A stretch of 64,000 nt of DNA from GCA-003244245 sp052390115 (GCA_052390115.1 JBQTHE010000098.1:1-64000), one strand, 5' to 3'. Shown: positions 1 through 8,075, counted from the first letter of the stretch. The notes: a model not told the origin generated them from the sequence alone. Made by a program: numbers and translations.

Positions 1-335
1 AGAAGCTCAACATAAACGTCCGCGACTTTCAGGGTGTGGTTGCTAATGCCGTATTTGCGCCGATAGCGCTGCGGCTTTCCCGCTGCGGCCCACCCAGCCT
101 TGCCCAGCTCGTAGACATAACCGCCGGAGCCTGGCCGGTCGTCCGTCGAGCGGCGGCCGACGCGCCGCAGGTAGTCATGCCGCACCAGACGGGCAAGGGC
201 ACGATCGAGCGGCGTGCAGGAGCGTTCGCCAAAGATGACCTCGCCAAGGTGAGGAGCAGCGAGTTGCGAGAAGCGAGCAACGAGCTGGACGAGCGCGAGG
301 TCACGAGGCGAGAGTTCCATCCACTCATAGTGCAT
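1..335 (-). CDS. Replication-relaxation family protein (3' end outside window)
   Basis: The minus frame is open from an ATG at 335 to the window edge, giving 111 residues that begin MHYEWMELSPRDLALVQLVA. This is the N-terminal winged-helix layout of the replication-relaxation (MobC-like) family of actinobacterial plasmids and integrative elements: a helical start, then LDRALARLVRHDYLRRV as the recognition region, then a wing with GGYVYELGKAGW. Family members act in initiation or relaxation of mobile-element DNA, often next to a helicase or translocase gene that would lie to the left. It is probably part of the same element as the recombinase at 2123-3718. The C-terminal part cannot be seen. 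Confidence 0.8.
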   Translation of the reverse strand, partial: MHYEWMELSPRDLALVQLVARFSQLAAPHLGEVIFGERSCTPLDRALARLVRHDYLRRVGRRSTDDRPGSGGYVYELGKAGWAAAGKPQRYRRKYGISNHTLKVADVYVEL

Positions 336-476
336 AGGAATTGTGTCGCGCGTCCAGCCCACATTATTCCTGGTCAGCGGCCGTGCTAGGGTGGGATTAG
401 ACCCACATTAAGCCCACAGGTCATCTCCACATGTGTTGACCAGTTGGAAGGCCCCATCGTTCGATGGGGCCGGTGC

Positions 477-827
477 CTACCAACGCTGCCGGTACGGACC
501 AAGGCGGCCGTCAGTCATGTCTTTCGGGGCGTCAGGTACGTCATCGTTCCTCTGCCAGTAAAAGACAGCGATTTGATCGGTCTCCTTGTCCCGCTCGGCG
601 CGGTCAGGAAACTCCTTGACGGTAATGTCACTTTCGACGTAGGTAGCAACGCCGTAGGGCATCTCAGCCGCTTGATCGCCATCGTAGTGAGCGACGATGA
701 CGTAAGGCCAACTGCCGAGGTCCCAGCCATCACTACCCCATGCTGGCACGGCATACCAACCGCCGGATAACTGTTCCATCCAGTGATAGCCTTCGTCCCA
801 CCCTTTCGGGAGATCAGGGAGCGGCAT
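477..827 (-). CDS. Hypothetical element-borne acidic protein, 116 aa
   Basis: The start at 827 is chosen because GGAGG lies five bases upstream; an in-frame ATG at 842 would place that Shine-Dalgarno sequence inside the gene. The product starts MPLPDLPKGWDEGYHW, is rich in W, Y and D, and has no membrane segment or signal peptide. I recognise no domain. The gene lies between the replication-relaxation gene and another small gene on the same strand, so it is cargo or accessory to the integrated element. The reading frame is convincing; the function is unknown. Confidence 0.6.
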   Translation of the reverse strand: MPLPDLPKGWDEGYHWMEQLSGGWYAVPAWGSDGWDLGSWPYVIVAHYDGDQAAEMPYGVATYVESDITVKEFPDRAERDKETDQIAVFYWQRNDDVPDAPKDMTDGRLGPYRQRW

Positions 828-899
828 GTTTCCTCCAGACATAGAAGTGCCCGGCTCATCGAGCGATGCTCTTAACCGGATGACCGGGGCGAAAGTTTG

Positions 900-936
900 G
901 GCGTACCGCTCCTAGTAGAACTAGGAGCGGTACGCC
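900..936 (-). terminator. Strong hairpin, 16-bp perfect stem
   Basis: The arms at 900-915 and 921-936 are perfect inverted repeats around a 5-nt loop. It lies downstream of the minus-strand gene at 988-1308 and upstream of the gene at 477-827, so it most likely ends the former transcript. A second weaker GC hairpin follows at about 940-960. Confidence 0.65.
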
Positions 937-987
937 TTTCCCCGGCGTCGTCAGCCGGGGAGCAGTCGGCCTTGACGCCGGGTAGCT

Positions 988-1308
988 TCAGCTGCCGTTG
1001 CGTTGAGGTGAGTAACCTGGTTGACGACCTCTGTTAAATCTGGCAGCGGCCAACACCTTGTCGGGGTCACCAAGCCACTTGTCGAGGTCGGTACGGTTAA
1101 CGAGCACATCAGCGGTAGTGCCGTCTTCTCGCCGGACTTCGACCGTGACGACGTTCGTCACGGCCTTTGCAACCAACGCTTCGACCTGCTCCGCCGTAAC
1201 GTCTAACGCCTTGGCCTGCTGGATAGCAGGATGTTCGCGCACAACTACCGTGACGTCTGCATCGTCAGAACCGTCGAGGTCGCTGACTTTTACTGACTTG
1301 ATGGCCAT
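988..1308 (-). CDS. Hypothetical small protein of the integrated element, 106 aa
   Basis: The protein starts MAIKSVKVSDLDGSDDADVT at 1308, preceded by GGGAG at a good distance; an ATG at 1344 is in frame but lacks such a site. The visible pattern is a beta-rich N-terminus, a helical segment around AEQVEALVAKAVTNV and a charged tail. No catalytic motif is apparent and I do not recognise the family. Length and position suggest a small accessory or DNA-associated protein of the integrated element. A strong hairpin follows at 900-936. Confidence 0.6.
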   Translation of the reverse strand: MAIKSVKVSDLDGSDDADVTVVVREHPAIQQAKALDVTAEQVEALVAKAVTNVVTVEVRREDGTTADVLVNRTDLDKWLGDPDKVLAAARFNRGRQPGYSPQRNGS

Positions 1309-1541
1309 TTCTGCTCCCAGAAGTGATAGGACTATCAAAACCAAACGGCTTTGATGATCTCACTTAAACACGAAATGTGGTAATTGCAAACGGGTCGCCA
1401 CTGGTGTGGCACGCGAAGTTGATCTTCAACGTCAGCTATGATTAATTGGAAGTATGATGAACCGCGACATCAAACAACTCGAAGCAATTAACCCCATCTC
1501 TTACTTCGCGGTAGAGGTGGGTTTTATCGTTTGGAGGTGAT

Positions 1542-1589
1542 ATGAGCTATAAGAAATTTAACCGCAGGGCGTGTAGATGGCTCTCCTGA
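1542..1589 (+). CDS. Possible 15-residue leader peptide coupled to the next gene
   Basis: An excellent Shine-Dalgarno sequence, GGAGGTGAT, precedes an ATG at 1542 that opens a short frame, MSYKKFNRRACRWLS, ending at 1589. This frame overlaps the start of the gene at 1577, whose own ribosome site is weak. That arrangement is typical of translational coupling. The peptide is basic and Arg/Lys-rich. An imperfect hairpin ending in a T-rich stretch lies just upstream (about 1490-1531). Expression is an inference. Confidence 0.4.
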   Translation: MSYKKFNRRACRWLS

Positions 1590-2020
1590 ACTACACAACG
1601 ACCATCGCCCCCCAGCGGGCCATGGGCGAGATTCAAACGCTGCTTGCCAAGGCTGGTGCTAAGAGAATCATGACCGACTACGATAACGATGGCAACGTAG
1701 CGGCCTTGAGCTTCCAACTTATTCTGGATGGCCGCGCGTTAGCCTTCCGTCTTCCTGCCGCCTGGCAACCTGTCCAGCAGGTGCTGCAAGAGCAGCGTCG
1801 AAGGAACTCGCGCGTCATTGCGACGCCAGAGCAAGCACGACGTGTTGCCTGGCGCATCACTAAGGATTGGGTTGAGGCTCAGTTAGCAATCATTGAGACG
1901 CAGATGGTGACGACGCAACAGGTGTTCTTGCCCTATGCCATTACGCAAGATGGCTCAACGCTCTATGAGCACATTGCTGCTCACCCAGGTTTGCTGCTGG
2001 GAGATGGTGAGACAGCGTAA
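1577..2020 (+). CDS. Conserved mobile-element protein of unknown function, 147 aa
   Basis: The product begins MALLNYTTTIAPQRAMGEIQ and has the layout of a family of about 140 residues common in integrated elements and phages: an N-terminal segment with LLAKAGAKRIMTDYDNDGNV, a beta region (ALSFQLILDGRALAFRLP), a helical segment EQARRVAWRITKDWVEAQLA, and a C-terminal ITQDGSTLYEH motif. The biochemical role of the family is unknown to me. Base composition is lower in GC than the chromosome to the right. It is convergent with the recombinase gene. Confidence 0.7.
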   Translation: MALLNYTTTIAPQRAMGEIQTLLAKAGAKRIMTDYDNDGNVAALSFQLILDGRALAFRLPAAWQPVQQVLQEQRRRNSRVIATPEQARRVAWRITKDWVEAQLAIIETQMVTTQQVFLPYAITQDGSTLYEHIAAHPGLLLGDGETA

Positions 2021-2065
2021 TGGCCTTGAACCTCGCTGTTTGTGTCAAAAAATCAACCAAAGCAA

Positions 2066-2096
2066 GCGGGGTGCCGCTGAAGGTGCGGCACCCCGC
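2066..2096. terminator. Bidirectional terminator between convergent genes
   Basis: A 12-bp perfect GC-rich stem (2066-2077 with 2085-2096) with a 7-nt loop lies 45 bases after the gene ending at 2020 and 26 bases after the recombinase stop on the other strand. Confidence 0.6.
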
Positions 2097-2122
2097 CACT
2101 ATCGCTCGGCTTCGCCTATTGG

Positions 2123-3718
2123 TTAATGAAGCCAGACGATCTCGATCAGATCGGGGTCAAAAGCCCAGCCGTTCTTATCGGGCCAGCGACGGCCGCCCGC
2201 TCGCCCAGGGTGAATCACAACCCGCTCAACGACCAGCTTGACCACGCTCGCGCGCCATTCAAGGCTCGCGCTCTCCCAAGCCTCGCGAAGACCGCCATCT
2301 GTCGGCACCGCGAGGCTCTTTGCTTTGTCGCTCAGGAGCCGCTTCTTTTCGGCGTCGGCCAGAGCGATCTTCTCTTTGATCGTCTTGAGCATGACGCGGT
2401 AGTCATCCTTGTCATGCTCACCGGCTGCGTATTCCGACGCCAGCTCTTCGCGCCGCACCTGTAGCTCAGCAAGCTCCTGGATCACCTTGGCCATGCGTTC
2501 CTCGTTGTCCACCGGTGTCAACGCGCAGGCGACCTCTGGTGAGTCGAAGCGGTACAGCACTTGCTCGGTCACGTAGTGCTCAACAGCGTCAGCGATACGG
2601 AAGACGGTGCAGCAGCCGACGCGGATACCGTGGTTATCCCACTTCTTGCAGGCGTAGCGACGGATGTAACGGCCGTTGTCAGTTTTGCCCTGGCCGTACA
2701 TGTACCCGCCGCAGATCTCGCCCTGGCGCTCGCCGTCTGGCCAGACGCCACCGCAATAGACGATGCCACTCAGGAGGTAGGTTCGACCCTTAAGCCGCCC
2801 AGAATTGGACCAGTACCGGGACCGGCTGTTGAACATCGCCACCAGGGCTTCATGCTCGGCGCGAGTGAAGATGCCGGGCCACTTCGCCCGGTGCCGCTCA
2901 TCGTGGTGGATACGCGTGCCGCCCGTCTCGGGGTTCTTGAGGCACGGGCAATCCGTGAGGTGGCCGATCGGGTCAAAGATTACGTAGCTCTCATTGAGCA
3001 TCGTCCGCCTGAACTTGCCGACAGTCCAAAGGAACCCCTTGGTGGTGCGCAGCCCGCGCTCGTTCCAGTGCGTGACCATGGTGAATTGGCTGTCTCCCGC
3101 GAGCGTCCGGCGCTTGCCCTCGTGAAGCAGCTCGATCTCATCCTCGCGCACCTGGTAGGAATCACAGACTTCCTTACCTGTCGTCGGGTTGATCCCAATG
3201 ACTTTGCCGTAGCCGTAGGTGCGCGGACCGCCCGCAGTTTTACCCTCGCGTGCATCTTGCAGTTTTTTGCGGAGCACGCGCTCTTGAAGCTCCTCAGCTT
3301 CACCGGCGTCGTTGGCAGCCTGATAACGCGCCATACGGCGGTTAGCCGCGACTTGGAGGTCAAGCGCTTGGCCGCGCACGTAGTAGTACTGCACGCGGTG
3401 CTTGCGCGCGAGCTTGATCTGACGCTCAGTTTCTTCCGGCTTGCGGGTGAGTCGGCTGGTCGTATACGAGAGCACGATCTTGACAGGCCCAGCCTCACAC
3501 TGATTCAACATTTCCTCATAGTCAGCGCGATACTCATGAGAGTTCGTGCTGGCTGAGATGTCATTGTCGATGAAGGTTCTAACTAGGGTGACGCCAAGGT
3601 AATCCGCCAGAGCGCGGACGTCTTCTTCTTGGCGCTTGACTCCTAATTCTTTGCCTTCCCGGTCGTCGCTGATGCGGAGATAACCAAAGGCGGGCTGTCC
3701 CTTAAGAGACTGGTACAT
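2123..3718 (-). CDS. Large serine recombinase (integrase/excisionase of the element), 531 aa
   Basis: This is a site-specific recombinase of the large serine family. The N-terminal resolvase domain (about residues 10-160) has the catalytic serine in GYLRISDD and the arginine-rich SRLTRKPEE segment. A recombinase domain follows (about 170-300, with GPRTYGYGK and LNE). A zinc-ribbon-like region has spaced cysteines (YCGGVW, GEICGGYMYG, YACKKW, GCC), then come a charged coiled coil (about 405-470) and a short C-terminal tail. The length is normal for the family. It lies at the element boundary and is transcribed inward, with its start about 50 bp from the interrupted pilin gene. It should catalyse attP x attB integration; excision normally needs a directionality factor, not seen here. 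Confidence 0.95.
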   Translation of the reverse strand: MYQSLKGQPAFGYLRISDDREGKELGVKRQEEDVRALADYLGVTLVRTFIDNDISASTNSHEYRADYEEMLNQCEAGPVKIVLSYTTSRLTRKPEETERQIKLARKHRVQYYYVRGQALDLQVAANRRMARYQAANDAGEAEELQERVLRKKLQDAREGKTAGGPRTYGYGKVIGINPTTGKEVCDSYQVREDEIELLHEGKRRTLAGDSQFTMVTHWNERGLRTTKGFLWTVGKFRRTMLNESYVIFDPIGHLTDCPCLKNPETGGTRIHHDERHRAKWPGIFTRAEHEALVAMFNSRSRYWSNSGRLKGRTYLLSGIVYCGGVWPDGERQGEICGGYMYGQGKTDNGRYIRRYACKKWDNHGIRVGCCTVFRIADAVEHYVTEQVLYRFDSPEVACALTPVDNEERMAKVIQELAELQVRREELASEYAAGEHDKDDYRVMLKTIKEKIALADAEKKRLLSDKAKSLAVPTDGGLREAWESASLEWRASVVKLVVERVVIHPGRAGGRRWPDKNGWAFDPDLIEIVWLH

Positions 3719-3727
3719 CGCGGTGAT

Positions 3728-3753
3728 TCCTTTACAAGATCAATTGTAAAGGA
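3728..3753. promoter_or_regulatory. 10-bp perfect inverted repeat at element boundary
   Basis: TCCTTTACAA at 3728-3737 is matched by TTGTAAAGGA at 3744-3753 around a 6-nt centre. It covers the recombinase ribosome-binding region (AAGGA, minus strand) and stops about 13 bp before recognisable pilin coding sequence. It may be part of the attachment site, an operator for the recombinase gene, or a hairpin limiting its translation. Confidence 0.6.
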
Positions 3754-3766
3754 TGCACAGAAATTT

Positions 3767-3895
3767 GTCGAGTACGCGATCGGAACGATCGCCGCGGCCG
3801 CTTTCGGGGCGATTCTGTACAAGGTGGTAACCGGCGACACGATTACCGGCGCGCTCACCGAACTGGTGGCGCGGGCGCTGTCGGTGAACTTCTGA
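3767..3895 (+). pseudogene. 3' fragment of DUF4244 pilin-like gene, interrupted by the element
   Basis: From 3767 the plus frame reads VEYAIGTIAAAAFGAILYKV and ends SVNF at the stop 3893-3895. This is the hydrophobic-helix core of the small DUF4244 (Flp-pilin-like) proteins that precede tadE in actinobacterial Tad loci. The usual N-terminus, which normally reads like ...GM-S/T-T-x-EYA, is missing: upstream sequence is A/T-rich element DNA without a start. The natural reading is that the recombinase used this gene as its chromosomal target, and the 5' half should lie beyond the other end of the element. Confidence 0.85.
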
Positions 3896-4275
3896 TGCCT
3901 GTTGCCGGCAGGGTCGGCGATACGCCCACAGTCGACCGGGCCGGCGACCGGGGCACGGTCACCGTCGAGGCGGCGCTGGCCCTGTGCTCGCTGGTGGTCG
4001 TGCTCGCGCTCGTACTTGCTGCGGTCTCGGCGGTGGCGGCGCAGTTGCGATGCGTCGACGCAGCCCGGGAGGCGGCGCGGCTGACCGCCCGGGGTGAGCA
4101 GGACAGGGCCGAGGACCTCGCTCGACGGATCGCGCCGCGTGGTGCGGCGGTTCAGGTGACCATCCGCGGCGACGAGGTCACGGCGCGGGTATCGGCGGAT
4201 CCGGTGGCAGGGCTGCTGCCGGGGATCGAGGTCGGGGCCGAAGCGGTGGCGGTACTGGAACCGGGGGCGATATGA
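3895..4275 (+). CDS. TadE family pilus assembly protein
   Basis: The ATG at 3895 overlaps the DUF4244 stop by one base. After a short polar head, residues about 18-46 form the TadE signature DRGTVTVEAALALCSLVVVL, a class III prepilin-like signal and single hydrophobic helix. DAAREAARLTARG follows, then a beta-rich extracytoplasmic tail. This is a minor pseudopilin of the Tad (tight adherence) apparatus, inserted in the membrane and exported or assembled. It overlaps the next gene by four bases, so the two are probably one operon whose promoter has been separated by the inserted element. Confidence 0.9.
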   Translation: MPVAGRVGDTPTVDRAGDRGTVTVEAALALCSLVVVLALVLAAVSAVAAQLRCVDAAREAARLTARGEQDRAEDLARRIAPRGAAVQVTIRGDEVTARVSADPVAGLLPGIEVGAEAVAVLEPGAI

Positions 4276-4631
4276 CGAAATTCGCCGACGACGATCGGGG
4301 AATGGCCACGGTGTGGGCGGCGGCGGCCATCGCGGTGCTGATGAGCATGGCCGTTTTCGGGTTGCACCTGGGCCAAGCGGTCGTCGTCCGTCACCAAGCC
4401 GAGTCGGCAGCTGACCTGGCCGCATTGGCGGGGGCCGGGATGGTGGCGGCCGGTGAGCGGTACGCCTGCACCCACGCCCGCCGAGTGACCGACCGGATGC
4501 GGGTGCAGCTGGTGTCTTGCCAGACGCACGGATGGGACGTGCTGGTGGAAGCGGCCGCACGACCAGCCGGCTGGCTAGGCCGTGTCGGGGCCGCCACCGG
4601 CCGGGCGAGGGCTGGACCGGTCACATCGTGA
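4272..4631 (+). CDS. TadE-like secretion-neighbourhood protein
   Basis: The start overlaps the tadE stop (ATGA). The sequence DDRGMATVWAAAAIAVLMSM gives the charged head and hydrophobic helix of the small TadE-like family found beside Tad genes in actinobacteria, and HQAESAADLAALAGAG is the characteristic helix after the membrane segment. Two cysteines (YACTH and VSCQTHGW) could form a disulfide outside the cell. It probably acts with the preceding TadE as a minor pilus component. Confidence 0.85.
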   Translation: MTKFADDDRGMATVWAAAAIAVLMSMAVFGLHLGQAVVVRHQAESAADLAALAGAGMVAAGERYACTHARRVTDRMRVQLVSCQTHGWDVLVEAAARPAGWLGRVGAATGRARAGPVTS

Positions 4632-4743
4632 CTGCGCGGAACAGGCCCCACCCTCTTGTCGCTGTGTCCCGATGGGGGACGAGGTACCGGCGACACCTGG
4701 TCGGATGGTTGAGGCGAGAGACGTGTTGGAAGGGGGAGGGGCG

Positions 4744-4986
4744 ATGATGAACCGCTACTACCTCGAAGTGCGCTACCAGGTCACACCGGTTGATGCGGTG
4801 GACCAGCACACCGACGCGATGCTGGACGCGCTGAGCGTGGAGCCAAACCTCATTGATCTCGACGTCGGCGCCGACCTGCGCCGTGGCTGGGTAGATGTGT
4901 GCACCACAGTCGAGGGCGAGGACGAGGCGAGCGCGCTGCGGGCAGGACTTGTTGCTGTCCGCTCCGCTGCTCTCGCCGAGGCCTAG
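4744..4986 (+). CDS. Hypothetical small protein, 80 aa
   Basis: The purine-rich ribosome site GGAAGGGGGAGGGGCG sits immediately before ATGATG at 4744-4749, which fixes the start; longer in-frame extensions to 4582 lack such a site. The product reads MMNRYYLEVRYQVTPVD, then an acidic middle and a C-terminal helix. A small alpha/beta ferredoxin-like fold would fit, but no family is recognised. It is not obviously linked to the Tad genes. Confidence 0.55.
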   Translation: MMNRYYLEVRYQVTPVDAVDQHTDAMLDALSVEPNLIDLDVGADLRRGWVDVCTTVEGEDEASALRAGLVAVRSAALAEA

Positions 4987-5217
4987 CTCGGCTTAGGTCC
5001 GAGTTAGACCCCACGCTGGTGGGACCGGCCACACGTGATTTGCACCCGTGGCGACGAGCGGTGCCGAAAGCGCGACGAGCGGGCGACGGATAACTGTCCC
5101 GCGCAAGCGCAACGGTATTCGCATCGGGGGCCCCGAGGGACGCTCGACGCAGCAGAGCAGCCGACCAGCGACGTCACGGGGCTCGGCTATATCACGGCGG
5201 CTAGGAGAGGCTGTTGA

Positions 5218-5871
5218 GTGATCTCGGTACGCGGTCCCGGCGATGGAGGCGACATGGACTGGACAAACACCTGGAGAGACGCCTTCCGCACCGAGCTTCG
5301 GGCGGAGGCTATCGGATTCGCCCAGCACGGCTGGCCGGTGGTCCCCGGCAGCTACCCCCGCGGATCCCTCTGGGTAGGTATGCCCCCGTCGCTCGGCACC
5401 GGCGGGGCGCAGCACGGCTCGATGCCGGTTCACTCGGATTGGGCGCGACTGGCAGGTTGCGGTCCTGAGCGCGTCGCCGAGCTGTGGTCCGGTCATCCGT
5501 TCAGCGTGCTACTCGCCACCGGTATGGGCTTGGACGCACTCGATCTACCGGCCGAGCTCGGCCGGGCGACCGCAATCGGGTTGCGCGTCGCCGGCATTGC
5601 GGTCCCGATCGCAGCCACACCGACCGGACGGTGGCTGTTGCCGGTAGTCGGCGCTGGCTCGCTGCATCGTGAGCTGGATGACCACCCCGACGTCGTGCTG
5701 CACGCCGAGGGTGACTGGGTACCGCTGCCGCCGTCGCCCTGCCTGCCCGGTGTCGTGCACTGGCGGGTCAAACCAGCGATGTGCGGCTGGGAGTTGCCGC
5801 GGCTGGACGAGGTGACCGACGCACTGCTCGCCGCCATCGACGAGGCGCAACCGGTGGCCGCCCACCGCTGA
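5218..5871 (+). CDS. Stand-alone primase/polymerase (Prim-Pol) N-terminal-domain protein
   Basis: The sequence matches the stand-alone actinobacterial version of the bifunctional DNA primase/polymerase N-terminal domain. It has an N-terminal helix with AIGFAQHGWPVVPG, a middle region ATGMGLDALDLPAELGRATA, then IAVPIAATPTGRWLLPV and a C-terminal HWRVKPAMCGWELP segment. The acidic catalytic DxD of active Prim-Pols is not clearly preserved, so an inactive or regulatory role is possible. GTG 5218 (AGGAGAGG upstream) and ATG 5254 (GGAGG upstream) are both plausible starts; the conserved part begins at 5254. Confidence 0.7.
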   Translation: MISVRGPGDGGDMDWTNTWRDAFRTELRAEAIGFAQHGWPVVPGSYPRGSLWVGMPPSLGTGGAQHGSMPVHSDWARLAGCGPERVAELWSGHPFSVLLATGMGLDALDLPAELGRATAIGLRVAGIAVPIAATPTGRWLLPVVGAGSLHRELDDHPDVVLHAEGDWVPLPPSPCLPGVVHWRVKPAMCGWELPRLDEVTDALLAAIDEAQPVAAHR

Positions 5872-5880
5872 CCGCACCTA

Positions 5881-5998
5881 TCAGGTCGCGATCCGACTGG
5901 TCGTGCCCGCGGCTTCGACGTAGGCGTCGAACAGCGCATCCAGCAACTGATTGCTGATAGGGACATTTATCCCTTGACCGATCTTAAGCAGCCGGAGG
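5881..5998 (-). other. Short unassigned coding remnant downstream of the PIN gene
   Basis: In one minus frame this stretch reads NVPISNQLLDALFDAYVEA and reaches a stop at 5881, with no start codon or ribosome site. It has the composition of protein-coding sequence but I cannot name it. It is probably the tail of a degraded gene. Confidence 0.25.
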
Positions 5999-6385
5999 CT
6001 AGACCCCTGCGACGGTGATCGGCCGCAGGGTGTGCTCGGCCAATGCGTCAAGATCATGCGGGTCGCTGGTGAGCACGACTGGATCTGGCAAGGTGCTCGC
6101 AAAGGCCGCGACGACCGCGTCGGTCGCCGAGATCGTGCCCGCCCGGGCTGTGCAGGTGCGCAACCGTGCGCCCTCACGTGCCTGCGGCTCGTACACATCC
6201 CGTACCTGGCAGGCTCGGAGCAGCCGGTTGGTGTGGAAGTCGCGACGATGGTCACCGGTCAAGACCTCGGTCAGGACAACCGCGGGAACCTGCGCCGGCC
6301 AGTACCCGCGTCGCCGCAGCTCCACCAGGCGGGCGCGCTGACCGGCCAGCGCGCTGACACCGCCGACATCCAGGATGACCGTCAT
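5999..6385 (-). CDS. PIN-domain toxin, VapC-like
   Basis: A 128-residue PIN-domain protein, a predicted metal-dependent ribonuclease toxin. Acidic positions expected for the active site are visible: D6 in VILDVGG, E in VVLTEVLTG, D in SATDAVVAAFA and D in VLTSDPHDLDAL. The start at 6385 overlaps the antitoxin stop by four bases. Together with the gene at 6382-6660 it forms a type II toxin-antitoxin pair. It sits just beyond the Wadjet operon on the same strand. Confidence 0.85.
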   Translation of the reverse strand: MTVILDVGGVSALAGQRARLVELRRRGYWPAQVPAVVLTEVLTGDHRRDFHTNRLLRACQVRDVYEPQAREGARLRTCTARAGTISATDAVVAAFASTLPDPVVLTSDPHDLDALAEHTLRPITVAGV

Positions 6386-6660
6386 GCCGTGCGTGCCCCG
6401 CGCGCAGCATCGCCACCGCCGGAGCTTGCCGGTAACACCTGGTCCGCCCACTCACGGGCGGCGGCCGACTCCTGCTGGGGGATCGGTCCGAACTCGGCGT
6501 CCAGATCGGCGAGGTAGGCATCCAGTTCAGCGACCTTGGCGCGGCGCTCCAACTCCGCCGCCAAGGCGGTCGCGGCCAGCCGCGAGACGTTCAACCCCGC
6601 AGCCTTCGCCCGGCCCAGCAGATCGTCAGGAACCGTGATGTTCACCCTCGCCATGCGCAT
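6382..6660 (-). CDS. Ribbon-helix-helix antitoxin, VapB-like
   Basis: The start at 6660 is preceded by AGGAG about ten bases upstream. The N-terminal MARVNITVPDDLLGRAKAAG is a ribbon-helix-helix (MetJ/Arc/CopG) DNA-binding motif, and the acidic C-terminal half would wrap the toxin. The gene overlaps the PIN toxin start (ATGA), so the two are translationally coupled. The complex is expected to repress its own promoter, probably the A/T-rich stretch just above 6660. Confidence 0.85.
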   Translation of the reverse strand: MRMARVNITVPDDLLGRAKAAGLNVSRLAATALAAELERRAKVAELDAYLADLDAEFGPIPQQESAAAREWADQVLPASSGGGDAARGARTA

Positions 6661-6776
6661 AGCATACACACTCCTATGCGCTGCCAGCGAGCAGTTCCTC
6701 GTTCCTGCTGCCCCTCGGACGCGAGGTATGGATCGGCTGCGGATCTGCCGAACGGGGCAACTTTTGGCGTTGCCCA

Positions 6777-8054
6777 CTACGGCACATCCACACAATATGA
6801 CACTCCTTCTCCGGAGGTCACGGACGGTGACACCATCTGGCCGGTTGCGCTTTCCAGGTCGTCGAGCAGTGCTGACGCGACATGTTCTTCCGGGACGGCG
6901 ACGGCATGCTCGGCCAGCGCCGCTGCGAGGTCGGGGTCCCAGGGCGCGTCGGTCAGCCGCCCAGGCACAGGACCGTGGTCGGTGACGGCGGCGAGGTAGT
7001 CGGCGGTCGACATCCGCCACGGCAGCGCCCCGGTCCGGTCCATGACGTAGGCCGCGATGCGTAGCCCCTCGCCGTCAAAGTCACCGTGGTAACGCAGCGT
7101 CGCACCAGCGCCTCGGAGCCCGCGCAACAGCGTGACGGCCGCGGTGTTCGGCCACCCCGCGGTGCACACCAGCGGCGGACACGCCGGCCCGAACCGGTGC
7201 ACCGCCATGGCGAGCACGGACGGGTTCTCGACTACGTGCACCACCGTCACGCCGGGCAGCTCAGGCGCCGTGCGCAGCTGGGCGAGCGTCACGACCACCG
7301 CCTGCCCGGCGGCGGCCCACGTCCGCAGTGTCGTCGCGAGCGCACCAGACCCGGGCGGCGTGAACCCGGCGACGAGCACCGTGGTGGACAGCTCGTCGCC
7401 GGTGACGCCGTGCAACGCCCACAGGTCCCGGCGACCCGCCGCGTCGACCGGCGGCGGCTCGTCGTGCAACGCCGCTAGTGCGCGCAGCACCGTGTTCGAC
7501 AGCCGGGTGCCCTCGTCCAGCGCATGCGGGTCACCCAGCACGCGCTGCGCCAGCACCGGCAGCGGCGCCCCGCCCGCGGGCAGCTCCGCCAGCACGGCCA
7601 GCGCAGCACGACAGTGCTCGCCGGTGGTCGCGACGGACCCGCCGATCAACCCGCCACGCCGCAGCCCGTCCACCCAGCCGCGCAGCGCCGGAAGCGCGGT
7701 CACCAGCGGGTGGCCGTCGAGGTCGGCCCACAGCCCGGCGCGCTCAGCCGCGGCTGCCGCCTGCTCGGCGGGCCGGTCCCGTAGCGGACCGTGCAGGCGT
7801 TCGGTCAGCTCCCGTGCACCGAGCCCGCACCCGCGCCGCACGGCATCGTCGACCCGGGCGACGGCCACCGTGGCGGGCTCACCGGGCAGCCGGGCCAGCC
7901 CGAGCAGGTCGGCCAACGCGGTGCGCTCCGCAGGGCCCAGCCCGACAAGCCGGACGGTCCGCACCTCGCCATCCCCGGCAGCCTCGAACCGGCGCCGCAG
8001 CTCCGTCCACAGTGCACCCAACTCGGGCCGGTCGAACGCCGCCGGGTCAGCCAT
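6777..8054 (-). CDS. jetD: Wadjet type II JetD, Toprim-like nuclease subunit (TIGR02679)
   Basis: A 425-residue protein with the order expected for TIGR02679: an N-terminal DUF3323 region (about 1-215) and a C-terminal DUF2399 region with the Toprim-like acidic motif LRYHGDFDGEGLRIA, then WRMSTADYLAAV. In Wadjet, JetD is the endonuclease that cuts small circular DNA once the SMC-like JetABC motor has acted. The acidic residues GDFDGEG are intact, so activity is plausible. It lies downstream of jetC on the same strand, but a coiled-coil gene and a DUF397 remnant separate the two. Confidence 0.9.
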   Translation of the reverse strand: MADPAAFDRPELGALWTELRRRFEAAGDGEVRTVRLVGLGPAERTALADLLGLARLPGEPATVAVARVDDAVRRGCGLGARELTERLHGPLRDRPAEQAAAAAERAGLWADLDGHPLVTALPALRGWVDGLRRGGLIGGSVATTGEHCRAALAVLAELPAGGAPLPVLAQRVLGDPHALDEGTRLSNTVLRALAALHDEPPPVDAAGRRDLWALHGVTGDELSTTVLVAGFTPPGSGALATTLRTWAAAGQAVVVTLAQLRTAPELPGVTVVHVVENPSVLAMAVHRFGPACPPLVCTAGWPNTAAVTLLRGLRGAGATLRYHGDFDGEGLRIAAYVMDRTGALPWRMSTADYLAAVTDHGPVPGRLTDAPWDPDLAAALAEHAVAVPEEHVASALLDDLESATGQMVSPSVTSGEGVSYCVDVP

Positions 8055-8075
8055 CTAGCAGCGCTGGTGCGCGTG

